The notes: a model not told the origin generated them from the sequence alone. A DNA stretch of 64,000 nucleotides from Erysipelotrichaceae bacterium (GCA_013334325.1 JAAXXT010000004.1:1-64000), one strand, 5' to 3'; counted from the stretch's first letter, positions 17,220-26,937 are shown. Made by a program: numbers and translations.

Positions 17220-18497
17220 ATGACTTTATCAATGATTATCACACTAGCGATTATCATTCTAATGGTTGTTGTTATCATAAGTGACAAGCTTCCATTTGGT
17301 GCTCCTGCACTAATCGCAGCAGCATTGTTGGTTATTACAAATCAGGCTAACGTTGCGACAGCTTTTGGGGGATTTGTCGATAAGAACGTTATTATGATCA
17401 TGGGCTTCCTTGTATTGATGGTTGGACTAGACAAAACTGAAATGATCTATAAGACCAAAAAGGCTTTAGCCAAATTCGCTACCACAGGCGGAGTTAAAGG
17501 CTTAATTCTTTTGATGCTTGCCATTATGGTTGTAGGTAACTTTGTTACTGGTACTGCATTTTATGTATTAGTATTGGGCATTGTTTCAACAATTCCTAAT
17601 AATAAGAAACTTCCTACTTCTAGAATTATCTTGCCTGCTGCTATCGCAACAACAGCGAGCGGTTGGTTACCAACTGGTGTCGTCTTCTTTGCATCACTCG
17701 CTGGAGGCTTACTTAAAACTGCTGGCATTACTGCCACTATTGATCCTATAAAGATCGTTTATATTAACGTTATATTCTCAGTTTTATATTTAGCTTGGGT
17801 ATTAGTTGGACATAAACTGTTACCAGCTAATAATACAAACGATGCTTCGGAAGCTGAAGTTAAAGAAGAAAAGCCGTTTGTTGCAACGTTAACTAAGACA
17901 CAACAAAATGTAGTTTATGTTGGTTATCTTACTGTTTTAGTTTCAATGCTCTTCTTATCCAAATTCCCTGGTGAAGTTGGTTACTCAATTCCGTTAGTTA
18001 TTGCTTCTGTATTCTTGATTTTTAAAGCTATTACCTTTAAAGAATTGCTGTCTAATATGTTCTCCCCGTTAACAATCATGATGGCTTCAGTCATTGGGGT
18101 TGCTGCAACGATGAGTAATACAGGACTATCAGCTTATATCGGTGGCCAGGTTGCTGGCTTATTGGGAGCTGCTCCTAGCTTAATGTTAGTTGTATTTGTC
18201 TTCGCTTTCTTGACCAGTATCTTTGCGACATTCACAGGCGCCAGCTTTGGTTCCTTGTTTGTTACAGCTCCTATTGGGATCGCATTATGTGTACAATACG
18301 GATATAGTGCAGTTCCTCTGGCTGTTGCTTGTATCTTGGCGGCTTGGGTCAACTATATTATGCCGATCGATGGAATGCCTGCTCTTGCGTTTGGAATGGG
18401 CAAATACAAATTGATCAACTTCTGGGCATTCGTTATTCCTGCTTGGATCATCAGAATAGTTGTTATCTGTGTAGCTTGTGTTGTCTTCTTTGCTTAA
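17220..18497 (+). CDS. SLC13/DASS-like membrane permease, probable organic acid importer
   Basis: A 425-residue integral membrane protein with about 11-12 segments and no soluble domain. The AFGGFVDKNVIMIMGFLVLMVGL region and the repeated small-residue hairpins (TGTAFYVLVLG; FTGASFGSLFVTAPIG) fit the ion-transporter superfamily of dicarboxylate and citrate carriers. An AAAAGGAGAAGG site precedes the ATG. It follows the sugar-acid enzymes by 131 bp with no terminator between, and a strong hairpin follows it, so it probably brings in the acid the operon degrades (inference). Confidence 0.75.
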   Translation: MTLSMIITLAIIILMVVVIISDKLPFGAPALIAAALLVITNQANVATAFGGFVDKNVIMIMGFLVLMVGLDKTEMIYKTKKALAKFATTGGVKGLILLMLAIMVVGNFVTGTAFYVLVLGIVSTIPNNKKLPTSRIILPAAIATTASGWLPTGVVFFASLAGGLLKTAGITATIDPIKIVYINVIFSVLYLAWVLVGHKLLPANNTNDASEAEVKEEKPFVATLTKTQQNVVYVGYLTVLVSMLFLSKFPGEVGYSIPLVIASVFLIFKAITFKELLSNMFSPLTIMMASVIGVAATMSNTGLSAYIGGQVAGLLGAAPSLMLVVFVFAFLTSIFATFTGASFGSLFVTAPIGIALCVQYGYSAVPLAVACILAAWVNYIMPIDGMPALAFGMGKYKLINFWAFVIPAWIIRIVVICVACVVFFA

Positions 18498-18522
18498 TTA
18501 AGTAATTTAGTAAAAATATGCT

Positions 18523-18545
18523 GGGGGCTTCTTTAAGCCCCCTAG
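18523..18545 (+). terminator. GC-rich hairpin after the permease gene
   Basis: GGGGGCTT-CTTT-AAGCCCCC is a perfect 8-bp stem with a 4-nt loop, followed by TAGCGTTTATTT. The T-run is imperfect, so it may be a partial terminator or an mRNA-stabilising element separating the permease from the esterase cluster. It ends 20 bp before the next start codon. Confidence 0.65.
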
Positions 18546-18564
18546 CGTTTATTTGGAGGACTAC

Positions 18565-20178
18565 ATGTCAGAACGTTTCTATTCTTATGTTTCAACTAAA
18601 TGTGGTGCAGACTGTGTTCAAACGATTTTCTTATGTGCACCTGAGAAATATGCGATCAATGAAGAGAAAGCTAGAGAGTTTGCTGTGCTTTCTGGTTGGA
18701 TTGATCAAGTAGAAAAGAATGCGGCATTACTGATCATGTTGATAGTACCTAATGGATGGAATGATTTCTCAAGTGACGCATTATTGATTTTTTATAACAA
18801 GTATAAAAATGAGTTTAAATCACCTACAGGAATCAGTATTCCTGGAAGAGATGGAATTATCTGGTTATGGGAAACCATGATCTATGCGGTAGGATATGAT
18901 GAAGGTGCAGATTATCTAGGAAACGTATTGGTTAAACATTCGAATTTCTTCGCAGGGGCTGCATTGATCAATGGTGGAGCGAGTGATTTCTCTCCTATGA
19001 ATGAGAAAACTGACCATTGGTTTGTAGCTCAACCAACGAGTGATTACTGTGTTCTTAATAAGGAAGTTCCTGTCCCAGTTTGGTTGTTTGGGTATACTAA
19101 AAATACAGAGGCAAGCTCAAGATATTTCTCTGAAATCAATCATACGGATCACATACTTACCGATACCATTAATAGTATTGATGTTGAGATCCATTACAAT
19201 TTAAAAGAACCAGCACAACAGGTTCGTACTTCATTTGAAAACTCTAGAGTTGATCTAGTTATTGCTAAGACAATAATGAATGAACTCTTTAATAAAAGTA
19301 TACGTTGGAAAAATAGTCCTGATGGAACCATAAAACGCTACTTAGGTAGAAATGAGTATCTTACTTCACAACGATTCAAACACTACAGTGTAAAGTGTGG
19401 AAACTTCGATTATCCCTATTCAGTACATATTCCAAACGGATTGAATATTGATGATATAAAAGGATATCCTTTGGTTATAAGTCTACATGGTCGAGGAGAA
19501 CCGACTTGGGTCTTCGCTGAGAAGAATGGATGGGATAAGTTGGCAGATGAAACAAAAGAATTCATCGTTGTCTTTCCGGATTCAAAATTTAACATTTGGC
19601 AAATTGAAAGAGATTATGACGCACTAGAAACCATTCTGAATGATCTAAAGAAGACCTATGAATATGAGCCTGAACGTGTTTATCTAACTGGTTTCTCTAA
19701 TGGAGCCATATATACCTGTCAACAAGCTTCTACTCATCCTTGGTTATTTGCGGCTGCTTCTCCTTGGAATGGACCTGATATGGAAACATGTAAGAAGGGC
19801 AATATAGCCTCTTATGTCTATCATCCTGATTTCATCGATTCTGATTATGAGTTACCTTTCTTTATCATCGTTGGAGACAATGATTCAAAAGCTATCGCTG
19901 ATCGGCATGATGAACTAGAAATAGTCCTTCCTATCAATGGATGCTCATTTCTAAATGAAGAAGAATTGAAGAATTATTATACAAATGAGAACAAATTTGA
20001 AGAAGGTCATCGATTTAAAACAAGACTTTATCTTAATAAGAATCTAAGTCCTAGAGTAGGACTTACTGTCATGAAAAATATGCCTCACGGTGCTATTTTT
20101 GATGAAAGTAGAGCAGCATGGAATTTTATGAAACGATTCCGTAGACCAAATAGAAATAAACATATTGAGGAGGTATAA
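18565..20178 (+). CDS. two-domain alpha/beta-hydrolase (esterase D/PHB-depolymerase-like), paralogue 1
   Basis: A 537-residue protein from the ATG at 18565 (TTTGGAGGACT ahead; the in-frame TTG at 18553 lies in that site). The C-terminal half, from about residue 285, is a catalytic alpha/beta-hydrolase: oxyanion LVISLHGRGEP, nucleophile Ser in LTGFSNGAIY, acid Asp in IIVGDNDSKA, His in NMPHGAIFDE. The N-terminal half looks like a second, degenerate hydrolase fold without GxSxG. No signal peptide, so cytoplasmic. It is the most divergent of three tandem paralogues. Substrate unknown; ester cleavage is inferred from the motifs. Confidence 0.8.
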   Translation: MSERFYSYVSTKCGADCVQTIFLCAPEKYAINEEKAREFAVLSGWIDQVEKNAALLIMLIVPNGWNDFSSDALLIFYNKYKNEFKSPTGISIPGRDGIIWLWETMIYAVGYDEGADYLGNVLVKHSNFFAGAALINGGASDFSPMNEKTDHWFVAQPTSDYCVLNKEVPVPVWLFGYTKNTEASSRYFSEINHTDHILTDTINSIDVEIHYNLKEPAQQVRTSFENSRVDLVIAKTIMNELFNKSIRWKNSPDGTIKRYLGRNEYLTSQRFKHYSVKCGNFDYPYSVHIPNGLNIDDIKGYPLVISLHGRGEPTWVFAEKNGWDKLADETKEFIVVFPDSKFNIWQIERDYDALETILNDLKKTYEYEPERVYLTGFSNGAIYTCQQASTHPWLFAAASPWNGPDMETCKKGNIASYVYHPDFIDSDYELPFFIIVGDNDSKAIADRHDELEIVLPINGCSFLNEEELKNYYTNENKFEEGHRFKTRLYLNKNLSPRVGLTVMKNMPHGAIFDESRAAWNFMKRFRRPNRNKHIEEV

Positions 20179-20182
20179 CAAT

Positions 20183-21970
20183 ATGAAAGACACAATGAAT
20201 GAATTGATTCAGTTCTCTCCATTTGGAGGTCAGTTGATCCTTGAAGAGGTTAAAGGTAATACATCAGGAAAGCTCAATCCAGAAAACAATATTGTTACTG
20301 TGATTGGTGTTGATCGTAGTATGGTTGCCTATATCCCTAAGAGTGGATGTCCTCACGCAAAACAGACCCAAGTTCTTATGGTATTACGTGATAGTAACAC
20401 CCTTGAAAGTGCTGAAAAGCTTATGAAGGAATTAGAACTTGATCAATTGGCTGATGCAAATCACTTTATATTGTTGTTTCCTAATCCTACTGATGATGGA
20501 TGGAATTATCAAGAAGATGTAAACAAAGATAATGATATCCAATATCTTGCCCGTTGTTTTGCTGCATTAACAAAATCAAAAGGAAGAGTTTCAGGTTTTA
20601 ATGGATTGATTTTCTATATTGGAACTACTCCAAATTCCTCCGCAATGGTTACAACCTTAGCGATCAAATCTCCATTGGATGCTGCAGCGATTATGGTTAC
20701 AGAATTCCCTAAAACTTATCAGTTACCTACAGGAAAATCAGCACAGCAAGTTGCATGGATCTGTGGTAAAAATGTTCAACTAGAAGCTTATTTAGCGATA
20801 GTCAATAAAGCAAATAATATTAGCCAAGATGGTGATGTTACGGTCCATGTGAATTCTCAAAATGAATGTGTTAAACATTTCGTATCAAAAGAAGGAATAT
20901 CTGCCAAAACTGTTGAGAACGCTTGGGATAAAATGTTTTCTGAAACAAGACGTTGGCGTAATGATACATTTGGGACTTATCAACCAAGAATAGACTTTGC
21001 TTCCAAAGGTTTCACTAAACATTATGAGGATGATTCTTTAGGTACCAATAGGGGATTTAAGCATACTTGGTATGAATATGTTCCTGAACAATTAAGAGGA
21101 ACAAATAAGAAAGTACCCCTTGTTCTATATTTCCATGGGATCAATTGTGTTGGTCTATATGGAGCTGAGCAAAGTGGATTAGCGAGTATCGCTGATAAAG
21201 AAGGATTTGTCGTTGTATTCCCAGATCCAGCCATTGAAGAAAGATGGAATATCTGGGATGATCCTCGTTTACCAAGTGATGTGGAGTATATCATGGCTTT
21301 GATCAAACATATGAAGAAGGTTCATCCAATTGATGAATCCAGAATCTATATCGCAGGATTCTCTATGGGATCAATGTTTACCAATGCCTTGGCATGTTCA
21401 TATCCTGAAATATTTGCTGCAGCTTGTGCCTTTAATGGACCTCATACAGGTTATTTATCGACACTAGACTTTTCCAAAAAAGGTATGGCTCAATTTAGAC
21501 CAAATACTGTAATCAACGACTTACCAGTATGGGATAAAGCAACATCCCAAATCCATGATTTAGCGGATGAAAAGAAATCACTGTATGATTATCGACTACC
21601 TTTTGTTCAATTTGTTGGATTATTGGATGGGGTAGGTTTTGACCCTGATAGAATATGGCCAGTAAATGGACCTAATGATGGAACTTGGCCACTAGGAATT
21701 GCTTATTGGAAGAAATTCAATAATATTCAACAGGAAAACATTTTTAGTACCGAGTATATCTCAGGTATTGCTTCCCCAGTATGCATAAAAGAAGGCGAAA
21801 GATTTATTCATCAGGTATGGAATTCAGCCGATGAGAATCTGGATACACTTTATCATTTGATAAGTGTTGAATGTATGCCTCACGCAGTCGATTTGAAAGG
21901 TTTTGAAATAGGTTGGAATATCATAAAGCATTATTCTCGAAATAATGATGGATCACTTACAAAAAGATAA
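20183..21970 (+). CDS. two-domain alpha/beta-hydrolase (esterase-like), paralogue 2
   Basis: About 595 residues from the ATG at 20183, which follows GAGGAGGT. It starts with QFSPFGGQLILEEV, a sequence shared with the next gene. The C-terminal half carries VLYFHGINCVG (oxyanion loop), Ser in IAGFSMGSMFT, Asp in FVGLLDGVGFD and His in CMPHAVDLKG. The N-terminal ~240 residues hold the segment VLMVLRDSNTLESAEKLM and a pseudo-elbow TTPNSSAM where a nucleophile would sit. No signal peptide. About half identical by eye to paralogue 3, showing a recent duplication. Confidence 0.8.
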   Translation: MKDTMNELIQFSPFGGQLILEEVKGNTSGKLNPENNIVTVIGVDRSMVAYIPKSGCPHAKQTQVLMVLRDSNTLESAEKLMKELELDQLADANHFILLFPNPTDDGWNYQEDVNKDNDIQYLARCFAALTKSKGRVSGFNGLIFYIGTTPNSSAMVTTLAIKSPLDAAAIMVTEFPKTYQLPTGKSAQQVAWICGKNVQLEAYLAIVNKANNISQDGDVTVHVNSQNECVKHFVSKEGISAKTVENAWDKMFSETRRWRNDTFGTYQPRIDFASKGFTKHYEDDSLGTNRGFKHTWYEYVPEQLRGTNKKVPLVLYFHGINCVGLYGAEQSGLASIADKEGFVVVFPDPAIEERWNIWDDPRLPSDVEYIMALIKHMKKVHPIDESRIYIAGFSMGSMFTNALACSYPEIFAAACAFNGPHTGYLSTLDFSKKGMAQFRPNTVINDLPVWDKATSQIHDLADEKKSLYDYRLPFVQFVGLLDGVGFDPDRIWPVNGPNDGTWPLGIAYWKKFNNIQQENIFSTEYISGIASPVCIKEGERFIHQVWNSADENLDTLYHLISVECMPHAVDLKGFEIGWNIIKHYSRNNDGSLTKR

Positions 21971-21979
21971 GGAGAAACT

Positions 21980-23749
21980 ATGAACGACAGAATGAACGAA
22001 GTAACTGTATTTTCACCTTTTGGTGGTCAATTGATCCTTGAAGAAGTGCTTGGATCAAACAATGAATTTAAGATCCCCGAAAACTCTATATCAACTAAAA
22101 AAGGATCTGATAGAAGCATGTTTTCATATGTTCCTGTATCGGGTTGTTATGACGCCAAACAAGAACAAGTGTTAATGGTTCTTCGTGATGAAACTAATGA
22201 AGTGAGTGCTGAGAAATTGATGAAGGAGTTGAAGTTGGACGAATTGGCAGAAGAGAAACATCTGATTCTACTTTTCCCTAACCCTAGCAATCAAGGATGG
22301 AATTATCAAGGTGATGCTCTAAGAGAAGATGATTTATCTTTCTTAGTTCGTTGTTTTGCGGCACTACCAAAATCAAAAGGAAAAGCTTCTGGATTCAATG
22401 GGATGATTTTCTACATTGCAACTTCGAATAGTTCTAGCGCCTTATTATCTTTACTGTCTGAAAAACAACCAATTGATTGTTCAGCGATGATGCTTGGTGC
22501 TTATCCAAAGGACTATCATATTGCGCAAGGTGGGTTAAGACAATCAGTTAATGCTTGGGTCTATGAAGAAAACAAAGAACTCCAAGAATATCTTATTGAA
22601 GTGAATCATATCGGGTCAAAGAGCGTAAGCGATGGCTTAAGTAAATATACTTCAAAACTCAATGAGAATAATATGCATTTTGTATCGAGCACAGGATTAA
22701 ACGCTAATGAAATAAAGAATGCTTGGGAATTATTGTTTTCTGAAACTAGACGTTGGAGAAATGATACCTATGGTACTTATCAGAAGCGTACTAATTTTAC
22801 CGAATGGGGTTTTGTAGGGCATGTAAACGATGATTATTTAACTGTAAACAATGGTTTTAAACATACTTGGTATGAGTATGTGCCTGAACAATTACGAGGC
22901 ACAGAAGAAAAAGTACCACTTGTGTTTTACTTCCATGGTGGAGCTTGTGTTCCACTTTATGGTGCAGAACAAAGTGATTGGCATGAGATCGCTAAAAAAG
23001 AGAACTTCATCGTTGTATACCCAAAAGCCTCTATTGGGAAGATGTGGAATGCCTTCGATGATCTAAATCAACCTAGTGATTTCGCTTTTGTCTTAGCTTT
23101 GATTGAGCACATGAAAAAAGTTCATCCGATTGATGAAACAAGAATTTATTTATCGGGTTTCTCAATGGGATCCATGATGTCAAATGCTATGGCATGTGCC
23201 TATCCACAACTTTTTGCAGCGACTGCACCTTTGAATGCTCAACATCTAGGATATTTATCCAATCGAGCTAAGTTAATGTCATCTCCTGCGTTAGGTAATA
23301 AACCAACAGATGATCTATTGAATGAGATTAGTCACACGAAGATCTTGGCAGATGAAGCTAAAAAGAGAATGGATTATCGTATGCCTGTATTTCAATGTAG
23401 TGGTTTATTGGATGATTTGTTTAATACTTGGCCAATAGACAAAGAAGAAAATCTTTGGATACCAACCTTTAATTATTGGAAAGCATATAATCATATTCCA
23501 GTAACTAAATTTGAATACAATAGTAAATATGAAACAGGTTTATACTCTGACGAAACTCGTTATGTCTGTGTTGATGAACGATTCATACATCATACGTGGT
23601 ATACCAGTGATACTCATTTGCCTTTGTATCAATTCTTGGTTGCGAAGAGAATGCCTCATGCTGTAGATCTAAGAGAAATTAGATTGGCCTGGCAATTTAT
23701 GAAGCACTATTCAAGATATTCAGATGGTACACTAGAGTATAAAGAGTAA
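21980..23749 (+). CDS. two-domain alpha/beta-hydrolase (esterase-like), paralogue 3
   Basis: A 589-residue protein, close to paralogue 2 along its whole length (VFSPFGGQLILEEV start; ETRRWRNDTYGTYQ linker; FKHTWYEYVPEQLRGT). Catalytic residues: Ser in LSGFSMGSMMSN, Asp in CSGLLDDLFNT, His in RMPHAVDLREI. The oxyanion region is FYFHGGACVPLYG. The ribosome site AAGGAGAAA starts two bases before the preceding gene's end region, so the genes are co-transcribed. Cytoplasmic by lack of a signal sequence. The linker motif WRND.YGTYQ is conserved between the two and may mark a domain boundary. Confidence 0.8.
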   Translation: MNDRMNEVTVFSPFGGQLILEEVLGSNNEFKIPENSISTKKGSDRSMFSYVPVSGCYDAKQEQVLMVLRDETNEVSAEKLMKELKLDELAEEKHLILLFPNPSNQGWNYQGDALREDDLSFLVRCFAALPKSKGKASGFNGMIFYIATSNSSSALLSLLSEKQPIDCSAMMLGAYPKDYHIAQGGLRQSVNAWVYEENKELQEYLIEVNHIGSKSVSDGLSKYTSKLNENNMHFVSSTGLNANEIKNAWELLFSETRRWRNDTYGTYQKRTNFTEWGFVGHVNDDYLTVNNGFKHTWYEYVPEQLRGTEEKVPLVFYFHGGACVPLYGAEQSDWHEIAKKENFIVVYPKASIGKMWNAFDDLNQPSDFAFVLALIEHMKKVHPIDETRIYLSGFSMGSMMSNAMACAYPQLFAATAPLNAQHLGYLSNRAKLMSSPALGNKPTDDLLNEISHTKILADEAKKRMDYRMPVFQCSGLLDDLFNTWPIDKEENLWIPTFNYWKAYNHIPVTKFEYNSKYETGLYSDETRYVCVDERFIHHTWYTSDTHLPLYQFLVAKRMPHAVDLREIRLAWQFMKHYSRYSDGTLEYKE

Positions 23750-23753
23750 GTGT

Positions 23754-24206
23754 ATGATCATAGGCCAAATTACACATATTAATGAATATGCTTCACTTGT
23801 TCCTAATTTAGAGAAAGGTTTAGACGCCATTAAGAATTCAGAGTCCTTGGTTGTTGGTAAATATACATTTGATGGAGGTTATTATTTGATTCAAGAAGGC
23901 ATCACCAAGTCGTTTAAAGAGGGCACTTTTGAAGCTCATAGAAACTATATTGATGTCCAGATCATCGTCAAAGGTTCTGAAGAGATCGCATGGTTTGATT
24001 ATGATCAATTGAAGAGTATCGTTCCTTATGATGAGTTAACTGATAAAGAGAGATTGATAGGGCCAACATCGCACACTGTGTTGATCAAAGAAGGTATGTT
24101 TTGGATCGCATTTCCAAGTGATGGGCATCTCGCAGTCTCTCATACAAATAAACCGTATAGTTACCGAAAAATCGTACTTAAATTACCGATAAATACAGGA
24201 GGTTAA
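23754..24206 (+). CDS. YhcH/YjgK/YiaL family cupin-like protein
   Basis: A 150-residue single-domain protein with the family pattern EAHRNYIDVQIIVKGSEEIAWFDY (about residues 61-84) and a late FPSDGHLAV, giving the metal-binding His/Glu set of this beta-barrel family (TIGR00022). Members sit in sugar-acid and sialic-acid operons; E. coli YhcH acts on sialic acid forms, and others are proposed sugar mutarotases. It begins 4 bp after the third hydrolase, and the BNR gene starts 3 bp after it. A role in converting a sugar tautomer or anomer is inferred. Confidence 0.87.
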   Translation: MIIGQITHINEYASLVPNLEKGLDAIKNSESLVVGKYTFDGGYYLIQEGITKSFKEGTFEAHRNYIDVQIIVKGSEEIAWFDYDQLKSIVPYDELTDKERLIGPTSHTVLIKEGMFWIAFPSDGHLAVSHTNKPYSYRKIVLKLPINTGG

Positions 24207-24209
24207 GAA

Positions 24210-25370
24210 ATGAGTATAAAAAGATTACCAGGATTAACACTTGATGGACAAGTCTATTTCAATGAAGAAATGAGTATTATAGAGGCAGCACTTCCTCCTG
24301 GACCTTGGAAAACAGCTCATGCTCCTGCTTTACTAGAAACAAAAGCAGGAACATTATTATGTACTTGGTTCGCTGGCACTTTTGAAGGTGGAACAGACAT
24401 CAATGTTGTTGTTTCTCGACTACCTAAAGGATCTGATCGATGGGAAGAACCACAATACATTACAAACGATGATGATTTTTCTAATCAAAACCCTTCATTG
24501 TTTTTAGCTCCCAATGGTGAGATCTGGGCTCTATATACAGCTCAACTTGGTCGTATTCCGGGAAAAGACAATATGCAGTATACATCAATCATTAAGAAAC
24601 AAGTCAGTATCGATGATGGAAAAACTTGGTCTAAGCCTGAAGTTATTTTTCCTGAAGAAGGTACTTTCGCTCGTCAACCTATTCAAATCTTGTCGAATGG
24701 TCGATGGATCATAGGCAATTGGATCTGTACAGATGGAGAAAAAGGATTAGCTGGAGATCCTAGTGCATTTAGAATCTCTGATGATCAAGGGAATAGTTGG
24801 AGAAGGGTTGATATGCCAAGATCCAATGGACGTGTACATCCTAATGTCGTTGAACTAGATGATGGTCATCTTATCGCCTTAATGCGTTCACGTGAAGCGG
24901 ATTATATCTATATAAGTGAATCATATAATTATGGGGATACATGGAGTGAACCAGTTCCTACTGTTTTACCAAACAACAATTCTAGTATCAGTGCATTGAA
25001 GCTAAAGAGTGGTAGATTGGCAGTTGCCTATAATCATTCAAGTGCACCGACTACATATACTAAAAAAGGTGCTTGGCCTGGTTTAAGATGCCCTGTCACT
25101 ATTGCGTTGAGTGAAGATGGTGGAAAGACATTCCCATTTATTCGACACATCGAAAGAGGTGAAGGTTACTCAGGTGATCTAAACCGTTCAAACAATAAAC
25201 AATATGAGTATCCATATTTAATGCAATCTACTGATGGAATGCTTCATCTTGCCTATGCCTATAAAACAAGAATTGGTGTTAAATGGGTTACGTTAAGAGA
25301 AGAAGATGTTATTGGAACACATTTAGGAATTGGTACTTATAATCCTACTTCTGGCGAGATCAGTAAGTAA
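24210..25370 (+). CDS. BNR-repeat (sialidase-fold) protein, possible exo-glycosidase
   Basis: A 386-residue beta-propeller with several Asp-box-like turns: SIDDGKTWSKPEV, SDDQGNSWRRV, NYGDTWSEPV and SEDGGKTFPF. The start HAPALLETKAGTLLCTWFAGTFEGG is typical of the BNR_2 'sialidase-like' family. No signal peptide, so it acts inside the cell, unlike true secreted sialidases. With the YhcH and DapA-like genes it recalls a sialic-acid cluster, but nanE, nanK, nagA and nagB are missing. It more likely cleaves another acidic glycoside or works as a lyase on one (inference). Confidence 0.82.
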   Translation: MSIKRLPGLTLDGQVYFNEEMSIIEAALPPGPWKTAHAPALLETKAGTLLCTWFAGTFEGGTDINVVVSRLPKGSDRWEEPQYITNDDDFSNQNPSLFLAPNGEIWALYTAQLGRIPGKDNMQYTSIIKKQVSIDDGKTWSKPEVIFPEEGTFARQPIQILSNGRWIIGNWICTDGEKGLAGDPSAFRISDDQGNSWRRVDMPRSNGRVHPNVVELDDGHLIALMRSREADYIYISESYNYGDTWSEPVPTVLPNNNSSISALKLKSGRLAVAYNHSSAPTTYTKKGAWPGLRCPVTIALSEDGGKTFPFIRHIERGEGYSGDLNRSNNKQYEYPYLMQSTDGMLHLAYAYKTRIGVKWVTLREEDVIGTHLGIGTYNPTSGEISK

Positions 25371-25458
25371 GTCTATCTAGTTTGCCTATCCTATAACATA
25401 AGATGTCACATGCTAAGTAAGCAATGACTCTTTTGATTATGCTTATTAGATCATGTTT

Positions 25459-25480
25459 AGTTTGAAATACCGATCAAACT
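25459..25480. promoter_or_regulatory. inverted repeat upstream of the MFS gene
   Basis: AGTTTGA and TCAAACT are perfect inverted arms with an 8-nt spacer, ending 17 bp before the start codon of the MFS gene. It could be an operator or a small leader hairpin; nothing tells which. Confidence 0.35.
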
Positions 25481-25497
25481 GACACTTTGGAGAAGAT

Positions 25498-26688
25498 ATG
25501 AATCAAAACGAAACGATATTTAATCGCAGTTTCAGTCTTATGCTATTTACAGGTTTTCTTCTTTTCTTATCGATCACTATGGTTTCTCCTATTATGGCCA
25601 GTTACGCTATTTCGTTGAATGTTACTGGTGGTTTAGTAGGTTTTTTAGCGGGCCTTTTTTCGATGTCATCGTTGATCATTCGTCCAATTTGTGGAAAAGC
25701 GGTGGATCTAAAGAACAAGAAAAAAATACTAATGGGTTCATATTTTGTGGTCTTTTTGGCGATGCTTGGCTATGCATTCAGTGTATCCATCCAAATGCTT
25801 TTCTTCTTTAGAATCCTACATGGATTGGCTTGGGGTTTTGCGTCTACAACGAGTATGACCGTTGCGATCGATTCGCTACCGCATAAAAGAATTGCTTCAG
25901 GTATTGGTTTCTATGCGATGATGCAAACAACTGCTACAGCGATAGCTCCTATGGTGGGTTTATATATTGCAGGGCATTATGGGTATAGAGCAACTTACTT
26001 AACTGGAGCTATGATGGCCTTATTAGGATTGATGATGACGCCTTTTGTTTTAACCACACCTCCTAAGAATAGTCATTTATCCTTATTGAGATCTGTAAAA
26101 TTTAGTGAACTAATAGAAAAGAAAGCGATGCTTCCTGCTTTATTGACTTGTTGTAATGCGATGACTGGTGCTGCTATAGGAACCTTCTTAGCTCTGTATG
26201 CAAAGAAGTTAGGTATCGAAGGCATTGGTCTATATTTCACTGTGAATGCGATCGCTATGTTAGCATCTAGACCTCTATTGGGATATATGACAGAGCGTTT
26301 TGGATTAATGAAAATCATACTTCCATGTGAGGGTTTAATGGCGCTTTCCGTTATTGGTTTGGCTTTTTCAACTTCCTTAACTTCAATTCTTATCGTGGCC
26401 ATTGTAATGGGGATCGGTTCTTCAGGAGCATCACCTGCATTGATTGCAGCGTGCATCAACTCTACAACCAAAGATAAGCGAGGAGTCGCAACGTCTACGA
26501 ATTATGTTGGTTTAGATAGTGGTCTCTTCTTAGGTGCCTTTATTGCGGGTCTATTAGTCAATTGGGTAGGTTATTTTGGAGCCTTTGCCTTCTTTTCGAT
26601 ACCTATCCTTGTGACTTCAACGATATATGCTTTCTCAAAGAATGGAAATACTAAAATACAGACCTTAACTGAAACAGATTTGGTTTGA
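25498..26688 (+). CDS. MFS transporter
   Basis: A 396-residue, 12-segment major facilitator. The loop 2-3 signature is RPICGKAVDLKNKKKIL (about residues 62-78), an RxxxGxxxDxxxxKK type. A second RPLLGYMTERFG motif in the second half shows the internal duplication. An ACTTTGGAGAAG site precedes the ATG. It lies 127 bp after the BNR gene, on the same strand, without a clear terminator between, so it may serve the catabolic locus, but an independent efflux role is equally possible. Confidence 0.87.
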   Translation: MNQNETIFNRSFSLMLFTGFLLFLSITMVSPIMASYAISLNVTGGLVGFLAGLFSMSSLIIRPICGKAVDLKNKKKILMGSYFVVFLAMLGYAFSVSIQMLFFFRILHGLAWGFASTTSMTVAIDSLPHKRIASGIGFYAMMQTTATAIAPMVGLYIAGHYGYRATYLTGAMMALLGLMMTPFVLTTPPKNSHLSLLRSVKFSELIEKKAMLPALLTCCNAMTGAAIGTFLALYAKKLGIEGIGLYFTVNAIAMLASRPLLGYMTERFGLMKIILPCEGLMALSVIGLAFSTSLTSILIVAIVMGIGSSGASPALIAACINSTTKDKRGVATSTNYVGLDSGLFLGAFIAGLLVNWVGYFGAFAFFSIPILVTSTIYAFSKNGNTKIQTLTETDLV

Positions 26689-26937
26689 AAATATTAAAGG
26701 TTTTGATGAACTCATATATTTCCTTAGATTAGATTCATACAAATTATATTCACATCATATCAACTACGCCACTCTTGAATGATTGGCCTTTTAATGCATC
26801 TGTACTGTACAATATGTATGCATTTATTAACAATAACTAGTTCTTTTAATGAATAAACTGAAAACATGAACTATAAATAGCCATGTTTAAAATGATATGG
26901 CTAATGATCACTTGACTACGTAAAAGAAGGAAACTCG

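Noticed and set aside
15138-25370. Sialic acid catabolic cluster (DapA/NanA-like, YhcH, sialidase-like)
   Set aside because: The three gene types recall nan operons, but the lyase has the YNIPARTG pattern of general DapA-like enzymes, the BNR protein lacks a signal peptide, and epimerase, ManNAc kinase, deacetylase and deaminase genes are missing.
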